From contig DASTSO010000154.1 of the NCBI GenBank assembly GCA_035760645.1, positions 1-16,518 of the forward strand: DNA of 16,518 bases, in the 5' to 3' direction. The notes beneath the pieces were generated by a model, which saw only the letters and a program-made list of their open reading frames with translations, was not told the DNA's origin and did no database searches. Position 1 is the first letter of the stretch. Every line of letters begins with the position of its first letter. Both the position numbers and the translations under genes were made by a program. This DNA is from DASSTY01 sp035760645 (lineage in GTDB: Bacteria > Gemmatimonadota > Gemmatimonadetes > Gemmatimonadales > GWC2-71-9). This document shows positions 7,835 through 14,048 of this stretch, piece after piece.

Positions 7835-8574
7835 AGCGCGGCGTGCTCAAGCCGGGGCAGGCGAAGGGGCTCTCGCCGCTCGAGGCGTATCAGGATCTCG
7901 CGGTGGGACGGCGCGGCTGGGGCGCGCTCGCGCGCTACGAGCTGCTGGCCGGCTGGGGCGCGCTCCTGCCCGGCGCGCTCGGCTTCGCCTTCCGGAAGGC
8001 GCTCTGGCCCGCGCTCTTCGACCGCTGCGGCCCGGGCGTGGTGTGGGGGCGCAACGTGGTGCTCCGGCAGCCGGGCCGGATGTGGATCGGCCGCGGGGTG
8101 CTGGTGGACGAGGGCTGCCACTTCGACGCCAAGGGCTGCGGCCCCGGCGACTTCGTCCTGGGCGACGAGGTGCTCGTCAGCCGCGACTGCATCCTGAGCG
8201 GCAAGGGCGGGTACCTGCGCCTCGGCCCCCGCGTCAACATCGGCGCGCGCTCGATGCTCTACGCGGACGGCGGGATCGAGATCGGCGCCGACACCATGCT
8301 CGCCGGCCGCTGCTACATCGGCGGCGGCGCCTACGACCCGCGCGGTCCGCTCGACGAGCCGGTGAGCCGTCGCCCGCTGCCCGGCCGCGGCGTGCGCATC
8401 GGCGAGGGCTGCTGGCTCGGCGCGGGCGTCACCGTGGTGGACGGCGTCACCATCGGCCGCGGCGCCGTGATCGGCGCCGGCGCCGTCGTCACGCGCGACG
8501 TGCCCGCCTACGCGATCGCCGTCGGCGTCCCCGCCCGTCCCGTAGGCACCCGCGAGCCCGCCGCCACCGCCTGA
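7831..8574 (+). CDS. Left-handed beta-helix O-acyltransferase (hexapeptide repeat)
   Basis: The start is GTG at 7831, overlapping the previous TGA (GTGA), and the product is 247 residues. Residues 35-65 are hydrophobic and aromatic (YELLAGWGALLPGALGFAF), suggesting membrane association. From about residue 75, imperfect hexapeptide repeats of the [LIV]-G-x4 type build a left-handed beta-helix: WIGRGVLVDEG, VLGDEVLVS, RLGPRVNIGARS, EIGADTMLAG and RIGEGCWLGAG. The end is VTIGRGAVIGAGAVVTRDVPAYAIAVGVPARPV, given here across two motif blocks and typical of NodL/CysE/WcaF-type acetyltransferases. The coil is interrupted near residue 170 by a loop with YDPRGPLDEP. Such enzymes acetylate sugar hydroxyls from acetyl-CoA. 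It is the last gene of the first operon, and O-acetylation of the EPS is the likely role. Confidence 0.9.
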   Translation: MKRGVLKPGQAKGLSPLEAYQDLAVGRRGWGALARYELLAGWGALLPGALGFAFRKALWPALFDRCGPGVVWGRNVVLRQPGRMWIGRGVLVDEGCHFDAKGCGPGDFVLGDEVLVSRDCILSGKGGYLRLGPRVNIGARSMLYADGGIEIGADTMLAGRCYIGGGAYDPRGPLDEPVSRRPLPGRGVRIGEGCWLGAGVTVVDGVTIGRGAVIGAGAVVTRDVPAYAIAVGVPARPVGTREPAATA

Positions 8575-8587
8575 CCCGCCGCCCGGC

Positions 8588-9604
8588 CTACCGCCTCACC
8601 GCGTACACCACGCCCCCGATCGCGCTGCCGCCCAGCAGCAGCAGGTACGCGAGCCACGCGAAGGCGAGCGCGTCGGCGCTCGCCACGCCGAAGGGGGCGA
8701 GCAGCACGGCGAAGGTGTTCTCGCGCAGCCCGATGCCGTTGATCGAGATCGGCAGCAGCGTCACGACGAGCGCGACGGAGACGATCAGCAGGAAGTTCGC
8801 CCACGCGACCGGCAGGCCGAGCGCCTGCGCCACCAGCACGTAGAAGAGCACCACGTTCGCCTGCAGGGCGACCGACCACGCGAGCGCCACGCCGAGGGTG
8901 CGGTGCGCGTCGCGGTAGGCGGCGAAGGCGTCGCGCACCTTGGCGACGAGTCGCGCGCCGGCGGCGGGGAGCCGCGCCGCGAGCGCGCGCGCGAGCGGGG
9001 CGAGGCCGGGCAGCGGAACGAAGATGACGGCGACCGCACCCGCGAGCGCCGTGGTGCCGAGGGCGACCCACAGACCCAGGGCGGGGAGGTCGGCCGTGAG
9101 GCGCGGGCTCAGGAGGAGGCCGGCGAGCGCGAAGAGCATCAGGACGAGCAGGCCGAGCAGCCGGTCGACCAGGATCACCGCCACCGCGGCCGTGCGGGAG
9201 ACCCCGGCGCGGTGCGAGTCGTAGATCCGCACCGCGTCGCCGCCGATGGTGGAGGGGAGGAAGTTGTTGAAGAAGGAGCCCACCATGAACGAGGCGGCGA
9301 GGAAGCGCACCGGGGCCTCGACGCCTTGCGCGCGGAGCAGCACGCGCCAGCGGCGGGCGCTGATCCAGACGCCGACGAACTGCAGCAGGAAGGCGAGGAC
9401 GAGCGGCGCGGCGCGGGCGGCCCGGATCGCGGCCCAGACGTCGGCGAGCCGGGTGCCGCGGAGCACCCAGGCGAGGAGCAGCGCCGAGCCGGCGAGCTTG
9501 AGCGCGAGCCGCAGCCGTCGACGGCCCGGGCCCGCTGCTGCGGTCGCCGTCGGCGGCTCCGCCGTGTTCGCCGCGGGCGATGGCTCCGGTGCTTCGAGGC
9601 GCAT
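8588..9604 (-). CDS. YbhN/AglD-type multi-pass membrane protein (lysylphosphatidylglycerol synthase TM-domain family)
   Basis: This 338-residue polytopic protein has about 7-8 hydrophobic segments (for example near residues 37-49, 66-81, 102-118, 145-165, 180-197, 245-262, 270-287 and 318-336). Two signatures of the family are clear: FFNNFLPSTIGGDAVR near 111-126 and LLPISINGIGLRENTF near 283-298. Members are flippase-like or accessory membrane proteins; the domain forms the flipping part of MprF and occurs in many glycan loci, where it often has no assigned reaction. The start at 9604 is chosen because AAGGGAG lies four bases upstream on the reverse strand. The in-frame ATG at 9643 would add 13 residues but has no comparable ribosome site. 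It is the only reverse-strand gene here, convergent with the acyltransferase and divergent from the GT2. Transport or anchoring of a lipid-linked glycan is an inference. Confidence 0.87.
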   Translation of the reverse strand: MRLEAPEPSPAANTAEPPTATAAAGPGRRRLRLALKLAGSALLLAWVLRGTRLADVWAAIRAARAAPLVLAFLLQFVGVWISARRWRVLLRAQGVEAPVRFLAASFMVGSFFNNFLPSTIGGDAVRIYDSHRAGVSRTAAVAVILVDRLLGLLVLMLFALAGLLLSPRLTADLPALGLWVALGTTALAGAVAVIFVPLPGLAPLARALAARLPAAGARLVAKVRDAFAAYRDAHRTLGVALAWSVALQANVVLFYVLVAQALGLPVAWANFLLIVSVALVVTLLPISINGIGLRENTFAVLLAPFGVASADALAFAWLAYLLLLGGSAIGGVVYAVRR

Positions 9605-9717
9605 CGCGCTCCCTTCTGCCGGGTGGTGCGTGACGTCGGTCATGCAGGTATCCGGGTCGCACGAAACGTACCCCGGGCGGCAGGGTGCGCCACGGCGGGC
9701 GACCGCCGGTGTCCCGC

Positions 9718-9759
9718 GACGGGCGCCCCGCGGCGGGCGCCCTGTGACGGGTGCCCTAG
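9718..9759. repeat. Three tandem 14-bp repeats with GGGYGCCC cores
   Basis: The unit G[AG]CGGG[CT]GCCC occurs at 9718-9728, 9732-9742 and 9746-9756, exactly 14 bases apart. Two of the three cores are the perfect palindrome GGGCGCCC. The array lies about 175-210 bases upstream of the predicted sigma-54 start site. That places it in the range where enhancer-binding proteins or other dimeric regulators bind. Function is inference; GC-rich composition makes chance matches more likely than usual. Confidence 0.5.
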
Positions 9760-9903
9760 TGGACGCTCGGGGACCGGTTCTACCTTGGTACCGCCCCGAC
9801 ACCCCTGCGGCTCCCGCGCAACAGCCCCGCGGAACCATCCGGCGCGCCGCGCTCCCTTTCGGCCGAAAACGCTGCTCGCGCGGGCCCCGAGGCGGAGAGA
9901 TCG

Positions 9904-9919
9904 TGGCACCCAGGTTGCA
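9904..9919 (+). promoter_or_regulatory. Sigma-54 (-24/-12) promoter upstream of the GT2 operon
   Basis: The sequence TGGCACCCAGGTTGCA matches the RpoN consensus TGGCACG-N4-TTGCW at every position but one. The invariant GG (9905-9906) and GC (9917-9918) are exactly 12 bases apart. The predicted start of transcription is near 9930, about 35 bases before ATG 9965. Direction and position suit the five-gene operon that ends at the terminator at 15305-15345. RpoN promoters need an AAA+ activator; in exosortase-linked EPS loci that activator is often PrsR. Confidence 0.8.
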
Positions 9920-9964
9920 CCCGGCCCGCGCCGGTGGCGACTTCCCGAACCCCGGTGAGGGCCG

Positions 9965-10918
9965 ATGGCGGTTGACGATCCCCGGCTGAGCGTGGTGGTG
10001 CCGGTCTACAACGAGGAGGAGAACGTCGGGCCGCTCGTCGACGCGGTGCGCGCGGCGTTGCCGGACGGGGCCTGGGAGCTGCTCCTCGTCGACGACGGCA
10101 GCACCGACCGCACGGCGGAGGTGATCGCCGCGCTCTCGATCGCCGATCCGCGGGTGCGCCTCGTCGCCCTGGCCCGCAACTACGGCCAGACCCAGGCGAT
10201 GCAGGCCGGCTTCGACGAGGCCCGGGGCGAGGTGGTCGTCAGCATGGACGGCGACCTGCAGAACGATCCCCGCGACATCCCGGTGCTCGTGGCCAAGCTC
10301 GAGGAGGGGTACGATCTGGTCGCCGGCTACCGGCTGCGGCGGCAGGACGCGCTGATCACGCGCAAGCTCCCCTCCTGGGTCGCCAACCGGATCATCCGCG
10401 CGATCACCAAGGTGGACATCCGCGACAACGGCTGCTCGCTCAAGGCCTACCGCCGCTGGACGCTGGACCGCATGGCGCTCTACTCCGACATGCACCGCTT
10501 CCTGCCGGCGCTCGCGGCCGCCACCGCCGGCGCACGCATCACCGAGCTGCCGGTGCGGCACCACGCGCGCGTGCACGGCACGAGCAAGTACGGCCTGTCG
10601 CGCATCCTCAAGATCCTCGCCGACCTGCTGACGATCACCCTGATCTCCTGGTTCCGCGAGCACCCGCTCCGGTTCTTCGGCTTCGGCGCCGCGGGGGCGC
10701 TCGCGCTCTCGGCGCTCTTCGCTTCGGCCACGTGGATCGCCGAGCTGCACCGGCGGCCGGAGGCGGACGTGCGCTTCGTGCTGCCGGGCGTCGCCCTGCT
10801 GTGGCTGATGCTCGCGGGCTACCTGCTCATGCTGGGGCTCGTCGCCGAGGTGGCGCTGCACAAGGTCCGCGAAGACGAGCCCGAGCTCCTCCCCCTGGTG
10901 AGAGAGAATCACGGATGA
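9965..10918 (+). CDS. GT2 glycosyltransferase, polyprenyl-phosphate sugar transferase (DPM1/GtrB/ArnC-like)
   Basis: This 317-residue protein has an N-terminal GT-A domain and two C-terminal membrane helices (about 236-258 and 271-294). The catalytic blocks are all present: VVPVYNEEEN at 11-20, VDDGSTDRT at 42-50, ARNYGQTQAMQAGF from 70 and SMDGDLQNDP at 93-102, with the metal-binding DGD at 95-97. The block RHHARVHGTSKYG at 198-210 matches the H.R..G.SKY motif of this family, which transfers a sugar from a nucleotide donor onto undecaprenyl or dolichyl phosphate at the inner face of the membrane. The start has GGTGAGG four bases upstream. It is the first gene after the sigma-54 promoter and overlaps the next gene as ATGA. 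It likely supplies a lipid-linked monosaccharide for EPS modification. Confidence 0.93.
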   Translation: MAVDDPRLSVVVPVYNEEENVGPLVDAVRAALPDGAWELLLVDDGSTDRTAEVIAALSIADPRVRLVALARNYGQTQAMQAGFDEARGEVVVSMDGDLQNDPRDIPVLVAKLEEGYDLVAGYRLRRQDALITRKLPSWVANRIIRAITKVDIRDNGCSLKAYRRWTLDRMALYSDMHRFLPALAAATAGARITELPVRHHARVHGTSKYGLSRILKILADLLTITLISWFREHPLRFFGFGAAGALALSALFASATWIAELHRRPEADVRFVLPGVALLWLMLAGYLLMLGLVAEVALHKVREDEPELLPLVRENHG

Positions 10919-11952
10919 CCGCGCATGCCCTGGACCTGTCGGTAGTCGTGCCGGTCGTCGAGCGGCCCGAACCGCTCGGCTCGCTCTACGAGGAGTTCGC
11001 GGCCCCGCTGCGCGAGGCGGGCTACCGGTTCGAGTTCATCTTCGTCGTGCGCCAGGGCTGGGCGCGGCTGGCCGGGTCCCTCGAGGAGTTGCAGCAGCGC
11101 GGCGAGCCGGTGCGCGTGCTGATGGTCGGGCAGGGCGTCAGCGAGACGCATCTGCACAAGGTGGCGGCCGCCGCGGCGCGCGGGCGGATCGTGGCGACGG
11201 TGCCCGCCTACCGCCAGGTGGTGGCGGCGGCCGTGCCCGCCCTCGTGCAGGCGGTCGAGGCCGGCGCCGACTTCGCCGTCGCGCGGCGCTGGCCGCGGCA
11301 CGACTCGCTCATCAACCGCCTCCAGACCCGCGTGCTCCACCTCGCCATCGGGCGGCTCGCCGGCGGCAAGCTGCACGACGTCGGCTCCGGCGTGCGCGCG
11401 ATGCGGCCGGCGGTGCTCGACGAGGTGCGCGTCTACGGCGATTTCGTGCGCTTCCTGCCGCTGTTCGCGCTGCGCGAGGGCTTCACCGTGGCCGAGGTGG
11501 ACAGTCAGGTGCACCCGGCCGCGCACGCCGGCCGGGTCTACGGCCCCGGCGTCTACCTGCGGCGGCTCATCGACGTCCTCGGTCTCAGCTTCCTGCTGCG
11601 CTTCACCGACAAACCCCTCCGCTTCTTCGGACTCGTCGGCGGCGCTCTCGGCGCCGTGGGCGGCCTGATCCTCATGCTGCTGCTGCTGCAACGCGAATTC
11701 GCCGACCGCTCCGTGGCGGACCGGCCCGTGCTCCTCCTCGGCGTCCTCCTCGTCACGCTCGGCGCGCAGTCCATCGCGCTGGGGCTCGTGGGCGAGATGA
11801 TCGTCCACCTCCACGCCTCGCGGCGTCCGCTCTACCGCCTGCGCGCACGCGACGAGAACGGCCGCCTGCGTCCCCCGCGGCGCCGCGCCGACGACCTGCT
11901 CCCGCCGCTCGTCTCCGACGCCGAGCCGCTCCTCCGGGAGCACACGCGATGA
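10915..11952 (+). CDS. Degenerate GT2 paralogue with lost catalytic motifs (probable pseudo-enzyme partner)
   Basis: This 345-residue protein follows the layout of the preceding GT2: LSVVVPVVERPEP at 8-20, a GT-A-like region, then KPLRFFGLVGG leading into two membrane helices at about 236-258 and 271-295. The two acidic motifs needed for catalysis are absent. Where the upstream enzyme has VDDGS, this one has VVRQG at 44-48. Where that one has SMDGDLQND, this one has TVPAYRQVV at 95-103. The SKYG block is also replaced, by GRVYGPG. The block VGSGVRAMRP at 156-165 still corresponds to the NGCSLKAYRR region of its neighbour. The gene is open, full length and in frame, so it is conserved as a protein rather than decayed. 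A structural or regulatory partner of the adjacent GT2 is inferred; a different chemistry is also possible. A basic tail (Arg-rich, 301-325) faces the cytoplasm. Confidence 0.85.
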   Translation: MTAHALDLSVVVPVVERPEPLGSLYEEFAAPLREAGYRFEFIFVVRQGWARLAGSLEELQQRGEPVRVLMVGQGVSETHLHKVAAAAARGRIVATVPAYRQVVAAAVPALVQAVEAGADFAVARRWPRHDSLINRLQTRVLHLAIGRLAGGKLHDVGSGVRAMRPAVLDEVRVYGDFVRFLPLFALREGFTVAEVDSQVHPAAHAGRVYGPGVYLRRLIDVLGLSFLLRFTDKPLRFFGLVGGALGAVGGLILMLLLLQREFADRSVADRPVLLLGVLLVTLGAQSIALGLVGEMIVHLHASRRPLYRLRARDENGRLRPPRRRADDLLPPLVSDAEPLLREHTR

Positions 11953-12911
11953 GCGTCTCCGCCTCGCCCCCGCTCGCGCCGGCGCCGGTCTCGGCCGAGC
12001 CGGTGCACTTCTTCACGGTCGACGTGGAGGAGTACTTCCAGGTGACCGCGTTCGAGCAGATCGTGGCGCGCGACGAGTGGACGCGGCTGCCGTCGCGCGT
12101 CGAGCGCTCGGTGGACCGGCTGCTCGACCTGCTCGCCCGTCACGGCGCCCACGGCACGTTCTTCACGCTGGGCTGGGTCGCCCGCAGCCATCCGTGGGTG
12201 GTGCGCCGCATCGCCGACGCGGGGCACGAGATCGCCTGCCACAGCTACTGGCACCGCCGGGTCTGGACGCTCTCGCCGGCGGAGTTCCGCGCCGACGTGC
12301 GGGACGCGAAGGCGGCGCTCGAGGACGTGACGGGCCGGCCGGTGCACGGCTTCCGGGCCCCCAGCTTCTCGATCCGGCCGGGTGTCGAATGGGCGTTCGA
12401 CGTGCTCCTGGAGGAAGGCTACCGCTACGACTCGAGCCTCTTCCCGATCCGGCGCCCCGACTACGGCTATCCGGGCGCGCCGTGCGAGCCGCACCTGATC
12501 GAGCGCCGCGCCGGCACCCTGCTGGAGCTCCCGCTCGCGACGATGACCCTCGCGGGTCTGCGCCTCCCGGCCGCCGGCGGCGGCTACCTAAGGCAGCTGC
12601 CCTTCGGCGTCGTGCGGGCCGCCTTCCGGCAGGCCGCGGCGCGCGGCGTCCCGGCGGTCTTCTACATCCATCCGTGGGAGATCGACGTCGAACAGCCGAA
12701 GCTGCCGACGTCCTGGCTCACGCGCCGCCGCCACTACGGCGGGCTCGCCCGCACGCTGCCGCGGCTCGAGCGGCTCTGCGGGGAGTTCCGCTTCACGGCG
12801 ATCGCGCACCACTACGACTTCGGGCGCACGACGCCCGCGCCCGTCGATCGCGCCGCCGGCGCGCGGCCCCGCCCGGCGGCGGCGCCGCTCTCGACCTCGC
12901 TCCCCGCGTGA
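11949..12911 (+). CDS. XrtA/PEP-CTERM-type polysaccharide deacetylase
   Basis: This 320-residue protein belongs to the NodB/CE4 fold, with the start overlapping the previous stop (ATGA). The opening motif is TVDVEEYFQV at 23-32, the form typical of deacetylases in exosortase-A EPS loci; canonical NodB enzymes have TFDDG here. The metal site H-x3-H lies in CHSYWH (His98 and His102) within GHEIACHSYWH. Further blocks are TFFTLGW at 70-76, FRAPSFSI at 135-142 and FYIHPWEID at 238-246. No signal peptide is visible; the first 18 residues are Ala/Pro/Ser-rich, so the protein may act in the cytoplasm or be exported another way. The family removes N-acetyl groups from glycans. Together with the FemAB gene next to it, it forms the hallmark pair of exosortase-linked EPS loci. 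Confidence 0.93.
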   Translation: MSVSASPPLAPAPVSAEPVHFFTVDVEEYFQVTAFEQIVARDEWTRLPSRVERSVDRLLDLLARHGAHGTFFTLGWVARSHPWVVRRIADAGHEIACHSYWHRRVWTLSPAEFRADVRDAKAALEDVTGRPVHGFRAPSFSIRPGVEWAFDVLLEEGYRYDSSLFPIRRPDYGYPGAPCEPHLIERRAGTLLELPLATMTLAGLRLPAAGGGYLRQLPFGVVRAAFRQAAARGVPAVFYIHPWEIDVEQPKLPTSWLTRRRHYGGLARTLPRLERLCGEFRFTAIAHHYDFGRTTPAPVDRAAGARPRPAAAPLSTSLPA

Positions 12912-14005
12912 GGGCCGACCTCACCACGGCGCCGCGCGCATCGGCCGCGGGCGCGCAGCTGCGCGTCGAGCGCTTCGACGGCACGCCCGCCGAGTGGGAC
13001 GCGTTCGTGCGGCGGCAGCCCGGCTGGACCCACTTCCACCTGCACGGCTGGCGCGACGTCATCGGCGGCGTGCTCCGGCACGACTGCCCGTACCTCGTTG
13101 CGCGCGACGCGACGACGGGCGCGCTCGCCGGCGTGCTGCCGCTCGTGCTCGTCCGGAGCGTGCTCTTCGGCCGCTATCTCGTCTCGCTCCCCTTCGTCAA
13201 CTACGGCGGCCCGCTCGGCAGCGCCGAGGCGGTGCGGGCGCTCGCCGCCGCCGCGGTCGCACGGGGCGAGGCGGCGGGGGTGAAGCTCGTCGAGCTGCGC
13301 AGCCGGGGACCGCAGCCGCTCGACCTCCCCGTCTCGCACCGCAAGATCACCGTCGTGCTCGACCTCCCCACGGAGGGGCCCGAGGCGCTGATGAAGCGCT
13401 TCCCGGCCAAGCTCCGCAGCCAGGTGCGGCGGCCGCAGAAAGAAGGCGTCACGGTGCGCTTCGGCGCGGACCAGGTGGCGCCGTTCTTCGCCGTCTTCGC
13501 GCGGCACATGCGCGACCTCGGCACGCCGACCCAGCCGGCCCGCCTCTTCGAGGCGCTGATGCGGACCTTCCCGGACGACGCGTGGTTCGGCTGCGCCTGG
13601 CTCGGCGACCGGCCGATCGCCTGCGGCGCGGGGTTCGTCTGGGGCGACGAGTTCGAGATGACCTGGGCCTCGGCGCTCACGGAGTTCAACCGGATCGCGC
13701 CGAACATGCTGCTCTACTGGGCCTTCATGGAGCGCGCGATGGCCGCCGGGCTGCGGCGCTTCAATTTCGGCCGCTGCACGCCCGGCGGCGGCACCCACCG
13801 CTTCAAGCGGCAGTGGGGCGCGGAGGACGAGCCGCTCTGGTGGTACCAGCACGCCCCGGGCGCCCCGGCCGATGCCGACGCGACGGCGGTGCACACCCCC
13901 TCGCCCGATGACGGGGCGTATGCGTGGGGTCCCCGCCTCTGGAAGCGGCTGCCGCTGCCCGTCGCCACCGCGCTGGGGCCGCGGATCGTCCGTTGCATTC
14001 CCTGA
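12908..14005 (+). CDS. FemAB/GNAT-like protein, XrtA/PEP-CTERM-associated
   Basis: The start is GTG at 12908, overlapping the deacetylase stop (GTGA), and the product is 365 residues. It looks like a FemAB-related double-GNAT protein. The first half contains THFHLHGWRDVIG, followed by a beta-rich block ending in SLPFVNYGGPLGS. The second half has RSQVRRPQKEGVTV, HMRDLGTPTQP, WASALTEFNRIAPNMLLYW and FNFGRCTPGGGTHRFKRQWG, close to the usual closing block FDFGRS....G...FK..WG. These are the signatures of the FemAB-type family found beside the XrtA deacetylase. FemAB proteins add amino acids from aminoacyl-tRNA to peptidoglycan, whereas members in EPS loci probably acylate or aminoacylate glycan amines. 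Deacetylation by the upstream enzyme would expose such amines; this order of events is inference. Confidence 0.92.
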   Translation: MRADLTTAPRASAAGAQLRVERFDGTPAEWDAFVRRQPGWTHFHLHGWRDVIGGVLRHDCPYLVARDATTGALAGVLPLVLVRSVLFGRYLVSLPFVNYGGPLGSAEAVRALAAAAVARGEAAGVKLVELRSRGPQPLDLPVSHRKITVVLDLPTEGPEALMKRFPAKLRSQVRRPQKEGVTVRFGADQVAPFFAVFARHMRDLGTPTQPARLFEALMRTFPDDAWFGCAWLGDRPIACGAGFVWGDEFEMTWASALTEFNRIAPNMLLYWAFMERAMAAGLRRFNFGRCTPGGGTHRFKRQWGAEDEPLWWYQHAPGAPADADATAVHTPSPDDGAYAWGPRLWKRLPLPVATALGPRIVRCIP

Positions 14006-14048
14006 TGCCGCCGTCGGGGCACCGCGCCACTCGATCGGGGGGCGGAGC

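Larger units (their letters stand above)
9605..9964. other. Divergent intergenic region (360 bases)
   Basis: This gap separates the reverse membrane-protein gene from the forward GT2 operon. I find no credible gene in it: the open frames are GC-driven and lack family features. It holds three copies of a 14-base-period repeat (9718-9759), a good sigma-54 element facing right (9904-9919), and the ribosome site GGTGAGG at 9954-9960. I could not identify a convincing -35/-10 pair for the reverse gene. Confidence 0.7.

Noticed and set aside
9246..9989. Forward open frame antisense to the membrane-protein gene and running through the divergent region
   Set aside because: The composition is typical of a shadow frame and shows no motif. 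It would overlap both the sigma-54 element and the GT2 start.
9605..10912. Extension of the reverse membrane-protein frame upstream to 10912
   Set aside because: The extension is antisense to a clear GT2 gene and low in complexity. A good ribosome site (AAGGGAG) sits just before ATG 9604.
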